From the NCBI GenBank assembly GCA_029212785.1, contig JARGOG010000023.1:1-33645 (forward strand): DNA of 33,645 nt, written 5' to 3'. The stretch's first letter is position 1, and every line of letters begins with the position of its first letter. The DNA comes from Thalassobaculaceae bacterium (GTDB lineage Bacteria; Pseudomonadota; Alphaproteobacteria; Thalassobaculales; Thalassobaculaceae). The notes under the pieces were generated by a model that saw only the letters and a program-made list of their open reading frames with translations, was not told where the DNA came from and ran no database searches. Below are positions 1-8,538 of this stretch, piece after piece. The translations under genes were made by a program, and so were the position numbers.

Positions 1-487
1 AGAACTGGAAGCTCCGGCGGGCCTTGGCCTTGCCGTACTTCTTGCGCTCGACCATACGCGAGTCACGGGTCAGGAAGCCACCCTTCTTCAAAGTCGGGCG
101 CAGGCCCGGCTCGAACAGGGTCAGCGCCTGGGAGATACCGTGACGCACCGCGCCGGCCTGACCGGACAGACCACCGCCGGTCACCGTGCAGAACACGTCG
201 AACTGGCTGGTCCGCTCGGCAGCCTCGAACGGCTGGTCGATGATCATCTGCAGCACCGGACGGGCGAAATACTCGGCCGACGGCTTGCCGTTGACGGTGA
301 TAATGCCCTGGCCGCGCTTCACCCAAACTCGGGCGATCGCGTTCTTACGACGGCCGGTCGCATAGGAGCGACCGAACTTGTCGACCTTCGGCTCCACCGG
401 CGCGGCGACATTCTCCGCCTGCAGCTCGGCCAGCTTGTCGAGGCCCTGGGCCTCTTCAGTCGACGCGGTCTCGGTTTCCATCGACAT
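1..487 (-). CDS. rpsI: 30S ribosomal protein S9 (partial, 3' end beyond the left edge)
   Basis: S9 of the small ribosomal subunit, whose C-terminal tail reaches the decoding centre. The minus-strand frame opens with ATG at 487 and runs off the window without a stop, giving 162 residues. The S9 core is plain: [14 protein letters not shown], then [21 protein letters not shown], and finally [22 protein letters not shown]. Only the last few residues are missing. An acidic N-terminal extension of about 35 residues precedes the core, as is usual in alphaproteobacteria. The start lies 3 bases after the rplM stop, and a GAGG ribosome-binding site overlaps that stop codon, so the two are co-transcribed and probably translationally coupled. 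A second ATG at 481 is possible. Confidence 0.97.
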   Translation of the reverse strand, partial: MSMETETASTEEAQGLDKLAELQAENVAAPVEPKVDKFGRSYATGRRKNAIARVWVKRGQGIITVNGKPSAEYFARPVLQMIIDQPFEAAERTSQFDVFCTVTGGGLSGQAGAVRHGISQALTLFEPGLRPTLKKGGFLTRDSRMVERKKYGKAKARRSFQF

Positions 488-490
488 CGC

Positions 491-949
491 TTACCTCGCG
501 TTCTTCGGGTTCATGGCCGCAACGTCCAGCACCTCGGGCTGCTGCGCCTCATGCGGATGCTCCGCACCGGCATAGACCCGCAGGTTGGACATCTGCTGAC
601 GACCGAGCGGGCCGCGGGTGATCATCCGCTGCACTGCCTTGGTCACCACGCGCTCGGGATGCGCGCCGGCGAGCACCTGATCGGCCCGGCGCGACTTGAT
701 GCCGCCCGGATGACCGGTGTGCCAGTAATACTGCTTCTGCGTCAGCTTGTTGCCGGTCAGCTTGACCTTCTCCGCATTGACGATGATGACATTGTCACCG
801 CAGTCCATGTGCGGGGTGAAAGTCGGCTTGTGCTTGCCGCGCAGGTATTTCGCGACGATCGAGGCGAGCCGGCCGAGGACGAGACCTTCGGCATCGACCA
901 CAAGCCACTTCTTCTCGATCTCGCTCGGCTTTGCCGAATAGGTCCGCAT
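491..949 (-). CDS. rplM: 50S ribosomal protein L13
   Basis: L13 is an early-assembling protein of the large subunit. The protein is 152 residues. It begins [15 protein letters not shown] and carries the family signatures [60 protein letters not shown] and the terminal [13 protein letters not shown]. The frame stays open upstream to 1078, but ATG 949 aligns with the E. coli L13 start and has an AAGGGG Shine-Dalgarno upstream, so the longer start is rejected. rpsI follows 3 bases downstream, the standard L13-S9 operon. The transcript probably starts in the 172-bp leader between 950 and 1121. Confidence 0.97.
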   Translation of the reverse strand: MRTYSAKPSEIEKKWLVVDAEGLVLGRLASIVAKYLRGKHKPTFTPHMDCGDNVIIVNAEKVKLTGNKLTQKQYYWHTGHPGGIKSRRADQVLAGAHPERVVTKAVQRMITRGPLGRQQMSNLRVYAGAEHPHEAQQPEVLDVAAMNPKNAR

Positions 950-1117
950 CACGGTCCCCTTGCTCGAGCGGCCATGTGCGCAAGGCACAGAGCCAGGTTC
1001 ATGGATATCTGGAGCCGACACGGGAAACAGCCCGGCCGACGGAGCGCGGGTTATGCCGTGCGATGGGGTCGAAATCAAGCGGAAAAAACGTCGAAAAATC
1101 AGAGACCTTGTGTATGC

Positions 1118-1131
1118 GGTATTATAATACC
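1118..1131 (-). promoter_or_regulatory. 14-bp perfect palindrome with a -10-like core, candidate rplM-rpsI promoter or operator
   Basis: GGTATTATAATACC is a perfect palindrome containing TATAAT on both strands. It overlaps the TAA of the aldose-epimerase gene (1122-1124) and lies 170 bp upstream of rplM. Read leftward it could be the -10 of the ribosomal-protein promoter, but I see no good -35 at 16-18 bp, so this is a weak assignment. The symmetry could instead be an operator. Confidence 0.3.
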
Positions 1132-2030
1132 TCTATCGTAAACCTCACTGAAACCGACAACTCCGCTCCGACCGCCAGCATGCGGTGGCCGGTTCCCGCA
1201 AGCCCCTGATTCTCCGCCAGATTCGCGGCGTCGATCGCATGGGTCACCGGTTCGATGCAGAAGTAGTCGCGGTGCGACGGCGTATAGACGATCACGTGTT
1301 CGAGCGGCCCCTCGCCGGTCATTGTCACGGCCATTCCCGCTTCGGGCCAGGCGATGGTCGCCGTGCGCGCCCATCCCCCGTACCCCTGATCGAGGCCGAG
1401 CGGCACCGGTGCGGGATTGCGCAAATCTTGTTCCACCGGGACCGGCTGTCCTCCAGCGACGGGAAATTTTCCTGCCTCGGTCGGCGGCCACGCGGTCTCG
1501 ACCGGCAGGGTCACGCGCATCCCGGCGGTCCTCGGAAAATAAGGATGCAAGCCAAGGCCGGCGGGCATCGCCCCCTCGCCCGTGTTCAGCACCGACAGCG
1601 TGACCGTCATACCGTCGCCATCCACCGCGACGATCTGCGCCGCCCGATAGGACCAGGGCCAGCCCTGGACCCCAGCCGTATGGGCGTAGTGCATCCGGGC
1701 GACGGAGTTGTCCGATTCCGCGCTCCAGATCCGGCGCAGGCCGTGGCCGTGGATTGCGTGACCGGCCGGTATCTCGGTCGCGGCCAAGTCGAAGGTCTCG
1801 CCTTCCAGGCTGAGACGCGCGTCGCGGATCCGGTTCGACCAGGGCGTCAGCGGGAAGCAGCCGCAGGAGGCCGGCGCCGCCAGATCGCGCGATCCATCCG
1901 CGGGAACCGGCGCGAATATGTTCTTGTCGCCATGCCGGAACGCGGTGATCCGCCCACCGAAAGCCGGTTCGACGACGACGCTGACGGCGCCGCTGGAGAG
2001 GGTGATGGGACCGCTCATCGTTCCGCTCAT
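1122..2030 (-). CDS. Aldose 1-epimerase family protein (galactose mutarotase-like)
   Basis: Cytosolic mutarotase-fold enzyme expected to interconvert alpha and beta anomers of an aldose or sugar phosphate; the substrate cannot be read from sequence. The product is 302 residues. Visible signatures are the early [10 protein letters not shown] segment, [11 protein letters not shown], the [10 protein letters not shown] histidine motif and, near the C-terminus, [11 protein letters not shown] with the glutamate that acts as general base in the family. The frame extends to 2075, but ATG 2030 overlaps the TGA of the upstream thioesterase gene as ATGA and has GAGGAG just before it, so I chose it. The pair is one operon. 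The 3' end carries the palindrome at 1118-1131. Confidence 0.88.
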   Translation of the reverse strand: MSGTMSGPITLSSGAVSVVVEPAFGGRITAFRHGDKNIFAPVPADGSRDLAAPASCGCFPLTPWSNRIRDARLSLEGETFDLAATEIPAGHAIHGHGLRRIWSAESDNSVARMHYAHTAGVQGWPWSYRAAQIVAVDGDGMTVTLSVLNTGEGAMPAGLGLHPYFPRTAGMRVTLPVETAWPPTEAGKFPVAGGQPVPVEQDLRNPAPVPLGLDQGYGGWARTATIAWPEAGMAVTMTGEGPLEHVIVYTPSHRDYFCIEPVTHAIDAANLAENQGLAGTGHRMLAVGAELSVSVRFTIEVL

Positions 2031-2458
2031 CGCTCCTCTGCGGGTGGGATCGAATAGGTGCCGGTCACGTGACAAACCGGGTCGTCCGGACGACCGTCAA
2101 TATGCAGCAGCACCTCACCATAGGCGAGCCGCTGGCCGCATTTTATCAACGTGCCGACCGCCATCAGGTCGCCGGGCTTGGGGCGGCGCAGGAAATTGGC
2201 GGTGAGGCTCGTGGTCACCGCCAGCTTCACCATGCCGATGCGCGACAGCACGACAGCGTATAGAACGGCATCGGCCAAGCCCATCATCGCCGGTCCGTTG
2301 ATCGTGCCGCCGGGACGCAGCAGAACATCCGAATACGGCAGACGGGCGATCACATGGCCGTCGGTCATCTCCTCGAACCGGGCGCCCAGATTGCCCATGA
2401 ACGATAGGTCCTCCTGCAGAACCTGGTTCATTTCCGCGACAGACACCTTTGCCGTCAT
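2027..2458 (-). CDS. PaaI-family hotdog-fold thioesterase
   Basis: Single hotdog-domain acyl-CoA thioesterase of the PaaI/YdiI type, 143 residues, probably cytosolic and tetrameric. The family signature LLRPGGTINGPAMMGLADAVLYAVV contains the residues that form the active site on the long helix (N-G-P-x-M-x-G-L-A-D). NFLRRPKPGDL and the central strands follow. A strong GGAGG lies 8 bases before ATG 2458. Its stop overlaps the start of the aldose epimerase, so the two are translationally coupled, although their reactions have no obvious link. It diverges from the Old Yellow Enzyme gene across 72 bp. The natural acyl-CoA substrate is unknown. Confidence 0.85.
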   Translation of the reverse strand: MTAKVSVAEMNQVLQEDLSFMGNLGARFEEMTDGHVIARLPYSDVLLRPGGTINGPAMMGLADAVLYAVVLSRIGMVKLAVTTSLTANFLRRPKPGDLMAVGTLIKCGQRLAYGEVLLHIDGRPDDPVCHVTGTYSIPPAEER

Positions 2459-2530
2459 GGCACTTCCTCCCCCTGGCGGGACCCGTTACGTTCGCCCGGC
2501 CTGGGAGGCAGGACAACAAGAGGGAACCCA

Positions 2531-3637
2531 ATGAGCCAACTGTTTTCGCCGATCTCGATGCGCGACGTCACTCTGTCGAACCGCATCGTGGTGGCACCGA
2601 TGTGTCAGTATCTCTCCGAAGATGGAAATGCCAACGACTGGCATCTCATGCATCTCGGTCAGTTCTCCATGGGCGCCGGCGGTCTGGTGATCACCGAAGC
2701 GACCCATGTGTCGCCGGAAGGCCGCATCACACCGGGATGCCTGGGTCTGTGGTCGGACGAGAACGAGCGTACGCTCAAACGCGTTATCGATTTCTGCTAC
2801 GCCCACGGCACCGCCGTCATGGGCATCCAGATCGCCCATGCCGGGCGCAAAGCGTCCAACCGCATCCCTCTGAACGGCGGTGGCGCGTTGCAGCCGGATG
2901 AAAACCCGTGGCAGACCCTCGGCCCGTCCGACCGGGCGTATGGCGACTGGCCGGCTCCCAAGGCGCTCGACGCCGACGGGCTGGAGCGGGTAAAGGCGCA
3001 GTTCGTCGAGTCGACCAAGCGCGCCGACCGGATCGGCTTCGAGGTCGCCGAGGTTCACGGCGCCCACGGCTATCTGCTGCACCAGTTTCTCTCGCCGCTC
3101 TCCAATACCCGCAACGACGGGTATGGCGGCTCCATCGAGGGCCGGATGCGCTTCCCGTTGGAAGTCTTCAAGGCGTGCCGCGCGGTCTGGCCGGAAGGCA
3201 AGGCGATGGGCATGCGCCTGTCGGCGACGGACTGGGTCGAGGGCGGCCTGACTCCGGAAGAGACCGTCGAGGTCTGCAAGGCGCTGAAGGAGGCCGGCTG
3301 CGACTTCGTCGATGTCAGCTCCGGTGGCAATGATCCGGCGCAGAAGATCAGCGTCGGACCGGGCTATCAGGTTCCGTTCGCCGAGACGATCAAGGCAGAG
3401 GTCGGCATTCCGGTGATGGCCGTCGGCATGATCACCCAGGCCACCCATGCCGAAGAGATCGTCGCCACCGGCAAGGCCGATATGGTCGCCGTCGCCCGCG
3501 GCGCCATGGACGACCCGCATTGGGCCTGGCATGCGGCCCAGGCACTCGACGTCAAGATCGAGTACCCGCCGCAATATGTCCGCTGCCGCCCCGACATCTG
3601 GCGTGCCGGCCACGGATCGTTCGTGCCGAAGCGCTAG
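2531..3637 (+). CDS. NADH:flavin oxidoreductase, Old Yellow Enzyme of the YqjM class
   Basis: FMN-dependent ene-reductase that reduces activated C=C bonds with NAD(P)H. The product is 368 residues, a full TIM barrel. Class-specific residues are visible: Cys25 in APMCQY (the redox-tuning cysteine of YqjM-like enzymes), the AHAGRK segment near 102-107, and the substrate-binding pair His176/His179 in VHGAHGYLLHQFLSPLSN. The usual NDGYGGS motif follows. Near the C-terminus GMITQ and VAVARGAMDDPHW form the phosphate-binding end of the barrel. A GAGGG Shine-Dalgarno precedes ATG 2531. A methyltransferase gene starts 22 bp after its stop and may be co-transcribed. The physiological substrate is not evident. 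Confidence 0.93.
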   Translation: MSQLFSPISMRDVTLSNRIVVAPMCQYLSEDGNANDWHLMHLGQFSMGAGGLVITEATHVSPEGRITPGCLGLWSDENERTLKRVIDFCYAHGTAVMGIQIAHAGRKASNRIPLNGGGALQPDENPWQTLGPSDRAYGDWPAPKALDADGLERVKAQFVESTKRADRIGFEVAEVHGAHGYLLHQFLSPLSNTRNDGYGGSIEGRMRFPLEVFKACRAVWPEGKAMGMRLSATDWVEGGLTPEETVEVCKALKEAGCDFVDVSSGGNDPAQKISVGPGYQVPFAETIKAEVGIPVMAVGMITQATHAEEIVATGKADMVAVARGAMDDPHWAWHAAQALDVKIEYPPQYVRCRPDIWRAGHGSFVPKR

Positions 3638-3659
3638 TCCCACTATCGCCGGCGACACG

Positions 3660-4490
3660 ATGGAACCCTGGAACCAATCTCCGACGTTTCCAGTCGGACG
3701 TCGTGTCGCCGACGAAAGTCTCAAGCTATTGAAGGAAGCGGTCGGAACCGGCGAGGATCCGGCCGCCATGCTGCCGGCGTCGCTCGTCGGCGTGAACTTC
3801 CGGCGCGAGCTGGTCGATGCCTATGTGCGCCGGACCTTCGGCGACACGGTCCGGAGCGGCCCGTTCAAGGGTATGGCGTATCCTGAGATATTCGGCTTCG
3901 GCTCGCTGCAGTCGCCGAAACTACTCGGATGCTATGAAGCCGAACTACATCCGGTCTTCAACACCCTGTCCGCCTACAACCGCTTCGTGGATGTCGGTTG
4001 CGACGAAGGGTATTACCTGGTTGGCGCGGCCCTGGGCTGCCCGGGCCTGGAATTGCTCGGTTTCGACGTGAGCGAAGCCTCCCGCGATGCCTGCCGACGG
4101 CTTGCCGAGTTCAACGGTGTCGCGGACCGGATCGCGATCGAGGGTCTGTGCACACCCGATCGTCTGCGCAGTCTGTCGGCGCCCAGAACGCTCATCCTGA
4201 TCGATATTGAAGGCAGCGAAGTCGAGCTTCTGGAACAAACCGGGACAGGGTCACTGGCCGCGGCGGATGTCATCGTCGAGACTCACAGGGTCGGTCCGAC
4301 ATCCACCGCCGACGCGGTCATCGACCTGCTCGACCGCACCCACGACATAACGGTCGTGACCCAACAGGTTCGAGATCCCGCCGAGTTTCCGGACCTGTTG
4401 GTGTTGAGCCAATTACACAGGTTCCTGGCCCAGTGGGAGGGTCGGACGGCCGAGCCCTGGATCGTCGCCCGCGCCCGCCAAACTCCCTGA
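3660..4490 (+). CDS. SAM-dependent methyltransferase, FkbM-like
   Basis: Class I methyltransferase of 276 residues with no recognisable substrate. A non-catalytic N-terminal region of about 105 residues precedes motif I (FVDVGCDEGYYL, 109-120). LGFDVSEASRDACRR (133-147) is motif II, and LILIDIEGSEVELLE (178-192) matches the DIEG motif typical of FkbM-type O-methyltransferases. The frame is open far upstream inside the oxidoreductase gene in another frame. ATG 3660 is chosen because homology-like sequence begins there and it follows the upstream stop closely. The gene converges on the chemoreceptor gene with only 17 bp between stops. Assignment to a methyltransferase is firm; FkbM membership is inference. 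Confidence 0.75.
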   Translation: MEPWNQSPTFPVGRRVADESLKLLKEAVGTGEDPAAMLPASLVGVNFRRELVDAYVRRTFGDTVRSGPFKGMAYPEIFGFGSLQSPKLLGCYEAELHPVFNTLSAYNRFVDVGCDEGYYLVGAALGCPGLELLGFDVSEASRDACRRLAEFNGVADRIAIEGLCTPDRLRSLSAPRTLILIDIEGSEVELLEQTGTGSLAAADVIVETHRVGPTSTADAVIDLLDRTHDITVVTQQVRDPAEFPDLLVLSQLHRFLAQWEGRTAEPWIVARARQTP

Positions 4491-4507
4491 AGCCGGCTCC
4501 GGGTGCG

Positions 4508-6847
4508 CTACGCGGCCCGTGTCAGGATCGGGTCGGTCGCGCTGATCGGTGTCGTGAACACCAGCCGCGTCGCACCGCCGTCGACCTCCACAACCGTGGC
4601 GTCGATCGCCGAACGACCGGCGATCTGCAGGGTACAGGGCTGCCCGCTGGTAGCATTCGCTTCCCCGGATATCCGCGCGCCACTGGTCGAAATGTCCATC
4701 AGATCGCCGTCTAACGTCGACCCGTCGGCAGTCAGCCGGACGGAGGTTCCCGACACCATCACCCTCGGCTCGCGGCGGCGGTCGACATCCTTGTCCGATG
4801 TCCGGATGATCTCGTTCAGTTGGTGCTGCAGGCTCTCGATCAGTTCGAGCACCTGGCGTGACGCGTCGACATTCCCTTCTGCGATACTGCGCGTCCCCTG
4901 TGCCTCTCCGGAAACGCGGGCGATCGACTGGGCGACCTCGCGTGAGGCGTCGGTCGACTGATGAACGTTCTCCGTGATCGCGCTCGTCACCGAGGACTGC
5001 TCGTCGATCGCGTCGCCCACGGCATCCGAGATCCTCGCCATCCGCTCGATCACCTCGTTGATCTCGCCAATCGCGGTGACGCTGCTCCGCATCGCCTGCA
5101 CCATGTCGCCGACCTGCTGGCGGATGTCGTCGGTTGCCTTGCCGGTCTGGGTCGCCAGGCTCTTCACCTCGGACGCAACCACGGCGAAACCCTTGCCGGC
5201 ATCGCCGGCGCGCGCCGCTTCGATGGTCGCGTTCAATGCCAAGAGGTTGGTCTGCTCGGCAATCCCGTGAATGAGGGACACGACCTCCTCGATCCGCGAG
5301 GCGGCGGCATTGAGCCCGTCGACCGTCTCTCGGGTCTGGGCGGCTGAGACCTGGGCCTCATGAGCGATTTGGCGCTGTTCGCCAACCTGCTGACGGATAT
5401 CCGCCGCCGACTGGCTCAGCCGATCGGTGGCGCTCGCCATCGCCTCGGAATTCCGCAGCGACTCCTCCGCCGCCGCCGCGACGCCTTCGGACTCCTCACT
5501 GACCTTCAACGAGGACTCGCTCACGCCGTTGGAGGAGTCGACCAGCCCCTTGGTGATCGGCAGGACTTTCGAGACCACAGAATGGGTCGACTTCTCGATC
5601 GTGTCGGCCAGGGTCATCAAGGCCAAGCGCCGTTGCTCGTCTGCGATCACCCGCTGCTCGGCGGCTTCGGCCTGCAGGCGCTGCTGCTCATTGATTGCCG
5701 TAATGAATGAGAAGGCGCTTCGGTTGAGTTCCCGCACCTCGCGGCCGCCCGGAGAATTCTGGTTGAAGCTCACTGCGGACTCGCCGGACGCCAGTCGTCC
5801 GAGGCCGGAGGATACCGAGAGCAGCGGCCCGAGCGTCGCACGGCTCACCAGCCAATAGACCAACAGCGCCAGGATCAGAATGGCGGCCTGAATACCGAGA
5901 GCGAGCGCCATTTCCCGTGTCAGTTGGTCGGTCTTCGCGACACCGGCGGCGACCGCATCGGCCGAAAGCCGATGATAGAAATCATGCAGGGCATCGATCC
6001 TGGACGTCGCCGCATCGAACCAGTCGGTCGCGCTGACCCCGCCGGTATCCTGCGTGCCGGCGAGATCGAGCAGAATGACCTGCCAGTCCCGGTAGTTCAC
6101 AGTCTTCTTACTGCCGATGAGCGTGCCCCAGGCCGCCGCCTGGGCGGGCGTCAGGAAGGCAGCGAGATCGACCAGATACGCGGATTGCGCACCGACGAGC
6201 GACACGAACACCCGGTGACGCTCGGCCGGAAACGGCGACATGCCGGCATTGAACAGGGCCGCACCGTTGGCGCGCTCCAGCCCGGCCTTTTCCTTGGCCC
6301 AACCAAGGGCACGGACGGCCCCCAGGTGACGAGTCACCGCGCCGTCCGGGCTGCGTTCCCCGATCACCACGGGCACATCCAGCAGGTTGCCGATGATAGC
6401 AGTGTAGTAACGCAGGTGGTCCGGGATCGAGACCGACGCCGTGTCCACGCTGGAGCGATGGGCTGCGAGTTTCGCCAACCCGGCATTCGCCGTCCCAAGA
6501 AATTCGACGATCGGCGCGAACTCGGGCGCGTCGGGCAATTCATCCAGGGACCGGCGGTAGGCCTCAAGCGCCTTGTCCGTCAGCTTGCGCTGATCGGCGA
6601 CACGCGCCTTGAAGGCGTCGTCGCCCTTGCTCGACAGGTAGCCGACCGACCCGCCACGCTCCTTCTGGAGCTCATGCACCAGGTCTCCAGCGATGGTCGA
6701 CAGCCCGATCATCGGCTCAATGTCCGTCAGCTCGGAATAGGTCCGGTACTTCTCGTAGGCCAGTTCCCCGGTGGCTATGACGATCCCGACGATCGGCACA
6801 AGCGCGATAACGAGCATCCGGGTACGCAGGCTATCGAACAGACGCAT
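4508..6847 (-). CDS. Methyl-accepting chemotaxis protein with NIT sensor and C-terminal PilZ domain
   Basis: Membrane chemoreceptor of 779 residues. TM1 is near 11-29. The periplasmic part (about 50-300) begins with LVHELQKERGGSVGYLSSKG, the signature of the NIT nitrate/nitrite-sensing helical domain. TM2 is about 314-334, followed by a HAMP-like linker and a coiled coil. The CheA/CheW-contacting hairpin tip is EQTNLLALNATIEAARAGD (531-549), with GKGFAVVASEV after it. The C-terminus adds PilZ (about 689-770) with RxxxR (RREPR, 691-695) and DxSxxG (DISTSG, 718-723), both c-di-GMP contacts. Azospirillum Tlp1 also ends in PilZ, so cyclic-di-GMP may tune signalling here; that is inference. No C-terminal CheR-binding pentapeptide is seen. 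It stands alone, with no che genes in the window. Confidence 0.93.
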   Translation of the reverse strand: MRLFDSLRTRMLVIALVPIVGIVIATGELAYEKYRTYSELTDIEPMIGLSTIAGDLVHELQKERGGSVGYLSSKGDDAFKARVADQRKLTDKALEAYRRSLDELPDAPEFAPIVEFLGTANAGLAKLAAHRSSVDTASVSIPDHLRYYTAIIGNLLDVPVVIGERSPDGAVTRHLGAVRALGWAKEKAGLERANGAALFNAGMSPFPAERHRVFVSLVGAQSAYLVDLAAFLTPAQAAAWGTLIGSKKTVNYRDWQVILLDLAGTQDTGGVSATDWFDAATSRIDALHDFYHRLSADAVAAGVAKTDQLTREMALALGIQAAILILALLVYWLVSRATLGPLLSVSSGLGRLASGESAVSFNQNSPGGREVRELNRSAFSFITAINEQQRLQAEAAEQRVIADEQRRLALMTLADTIEKSTHSVVSKVLPITKGLVDSSNGVSESSLKVSEESEGVAAAAEESLRNSEAMASATDRLSQSAADIRQQVGEQRQIAHEAQVSAAQTRETVDGLNAAASRIEEVVSLIHGIAEQTNLLALNATIEAARAGDAGKGFAVVASEVKSLATQTGKATDDIRQQVGDMVQAMRSSVTAIGEINEVIERMARISDAVGDAIDEQSSVTSAITENVHQSTDASREVAQSIARVSGEAQGTRSIAEGNVDASRQVLELIESLQHQLNEIIRTSDKDVDRRREPRVMVSGTSVRLTADGSTLDGDLMDISTSGARISGEANATSGQPCTLQIAGRSAIDATVVEVDGGATRLVFTTPISATDPILTRAA

Positions 6848-6945
6848 GCAACACTCTCGAGCGAAGGCTTAGAAAACTCAATGCGAGCACCATGGTCGGC
6901 GGCTCACGCTGAAGAAATCGTTAACCCAGTGCGGACAAGCATTGG

Positions 6946-7608
6946 TCAGCGCATGACGCCCAGCAGTTTGGGAAGGTCCGCCATGTTCTCGAAGGTCTCG
7001 TGCGCCCCCGCCTCCTTCAGCCGGTCGACCCCGGAGTCGCGGCCATAGCCGAAAACCCGCATTCCGGCCGCCACTCCGGCGCGCACGCCCGGCGGGCTGT
7101 CCTCGACAACCGCCACATCGCCCGGCGGTACGTCGAAATTGGCGGCGGCATGGAGGAAGAGGTCCGGCGCCGGCTTTGGTTCCGGCACCATGTCGGCGGA
7201 AAAGATCCGATGCTCCAGGCGCTCATACAGGCCGGTGACGCCGAGCGACACGTCCATCTTGTAGAGCGGTCCGTTCGAGCCGACGCAGTACTGGACCCCG
7301 GCGAGATCGAGAGCGTCCAGGGCATCGACGATGCCCGGGATCGCCTGTAGCTCGGCGCGGAAGGCGGCGAACTGTTTCTCGTAAATACCTTCGACCCACC
7401 CGTCGCCGAGATCGACGCCGAGATCTTCCTCGACCTTGATCTTGATGCGGGTGAGCTTGCCGCCGAGATACTGATGCAGGGCGGCCTCGCCGCTCATGGC
7501 GAGACCGGCCTTGGTCAGCGCCGCGGCAATGATGCGGGTCGCGATCGGCTCACTGTCGACGAGAACCCCGTCGCAGTCGAAGATTACCAGCGCCGGCTTC
7601 CAGACCAC
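6946..7608 (-). CDS. HAD-superfamily hydrolase (beta-phosphoglucomutase / phosphatase-like)
   Basis: Haloacid-dehalogenase fold phosphatase of 220 residues with all four motifs: I FDCDGVLVDSEP with nucleophile Asp11 and Asp13, II CVGSNGP, III lysine in PEPKPAPDLF, IV VVEDSPPGVRAG. A helical cap sits between motifs I and II (about 15-90), subfamily I. Such enzymes hydrolyse or isomerise small sugar phosphates; the substrate is not deducible. The start is GTG at 7608, with GGGGAG upstream lying in the gap after the alpha/beta hydrolase stop (7621). The two minus-strand genes are 12 bp apart and form an operon. ORF length is normal for the family. Confidence 0.88.
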   Translation of the reverse strand: MVWKPALVIFDCDGVLVDSEPIATRIIAAALTKAGLAMSGEAALHQYLGGKLTRIKIKVEEDLGVDLGDGWVEGIYEKQFAAFRAELQAIPGIVDALDALDLAGVQYCVGSNGPLYKMDVSLGVTGLYERLEHRIFSADMVPEPKPAPDLFLHAAANFDVPPGDVAVVEDSPPGVRAGVAAGMRVFGYGRDSGVDRLKEAGAHETFENMADLPKLLGVMR

Positions 7609-7620
7609 CGAACTCTCCCC

Positions 7621-8430
7621 TTACAAACTCTTTGCAAAATCCAACAGCGCGTCCGTAAAGGCGCCCGGCCGCTCGATCGGGATCAGGTGACCGGCATCCG
7701 GGAAGTCGATCCTGGACGTGGTCGGAATCCGGGCCGCCAATGCGTCGACGTCGTCTGCGACGTAGAATACACGGTCATGCAGTCCGACCATGATCTGCGC
7801 CGGAATGTCGAGCGTCTCCCACGGAAAATCCCAGTCGGTCGCCACCGACTCGACCATCAACCGGTAGCCGCCATCGCCCGGATCGATCGGCGCGTACGGC
7901 GCGCCGGTCTGCACGTCGGCCCGCATCTTCGCCAGTTGGTCCGGGTTCACCAGCATCGGCAGGTTCAATTCCATGATCAGCCGGAACCCGCCTGCCGCCA
8001 CCCCATGGGCCATAGCGGTGTTGATCCATTCCAGGCGCTCGGTCGGCTTGCGCAGTGTATTGACCAGCACGATCCCGTCGGCCGCCGCGCCCATGGCATA
8101 GGCCTGGGCGGCGAACAGCCCGCCGATGGACAGACCGACCAGCACCGGGCGGGCCGGCTGCACCGCCGCGCAGAGCCGATGCAGGTCCTCGACGATCTGG
8201 GTCGGCGTCGGTCGGGTGTTCGATCCTGTCCGGCTCTCGGCCTGGCCGCGGAAATTGTAGACCAGGGTGCCGTGTCCCGCCGCGCGCAGCGCCGGGGCGA
8301 TCTCCGCCTCCCACATCGTGTAGCTGCCGGTCAGCGCATTCACGAACACGAAGGTCCGGCCCGCCGGATCGGTCGGGGGCTGATGCTCGTGATACAGGCT
8401 TTCGCCGTCGGCGATTTCGAGATGCGGCAT
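7621..8430 (-). CDS. Alpha/beta-fold hydrolase
   Basis: Cytosolic serine hydrolase of 269 residues. The nucleophile elbow is GLSIGG with Ser101, the acid is Asp219 (VGLHDRVF) and the base His248 (FPDAGHLIPIERP). The oxyanion loop region is FVNALTG near 29-35. This is a complete triad with a lid between about 125 and 190. The reading frame is open to 8940, but the upstream part is antisense to the AEC gene. ATG 8430 has GGGAGG 7 bases before it and gives the normal family length. It is the first gene of a pair with the HAD phosphatase and diverges from the AEC transporter across 108 bp. Ester or lactone hydrolysis is likely, substrate unknown. Confidence 0.87.
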   Translation of the reverse strand: MPHLEIADGESLYHEHQPPTDPAGRTFVFVNALTGSYTMWEAEIAPALRAAGHGTLVYNFRGQAESRTGSNTRPTPTQIVEDLHRLCAAVQPARPVLVGLSIGGLFAAQAYAMGAAADGIVLVNTLRKPTERLEWINTAMAHGVAAGGFRLIMELNLPMLVNPDQLAKMRADVQTGAPYAPIDPGDGGYRLMVESVATDWDFPWETLDIPAQIMVGLHDRVFYVADDVDALAARIPTTSRIDFPDAGHLIPIERPGAFTDALLDFAKSL

Positions 8431-8538
8431 GGAAGACCTCCCGGAAGCGTTTTTTGAGTTGGCCGTGCGCGGCATGTTTCGCCGTCGGGACGAGATTAGC
8501 ATCTGGCGCTGCCGTGCCGCGCCCCTTAAGCCGTTCGC

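Noticed and set aside
2486-3769. 427-residue minus-strand frame opposite the Old Yellow Enzyme gene
   Set aside because: It is antisense to a gene with clear family motifs, and its own sequence is Arg/Gly/Asp-rich with no recognisable domain.
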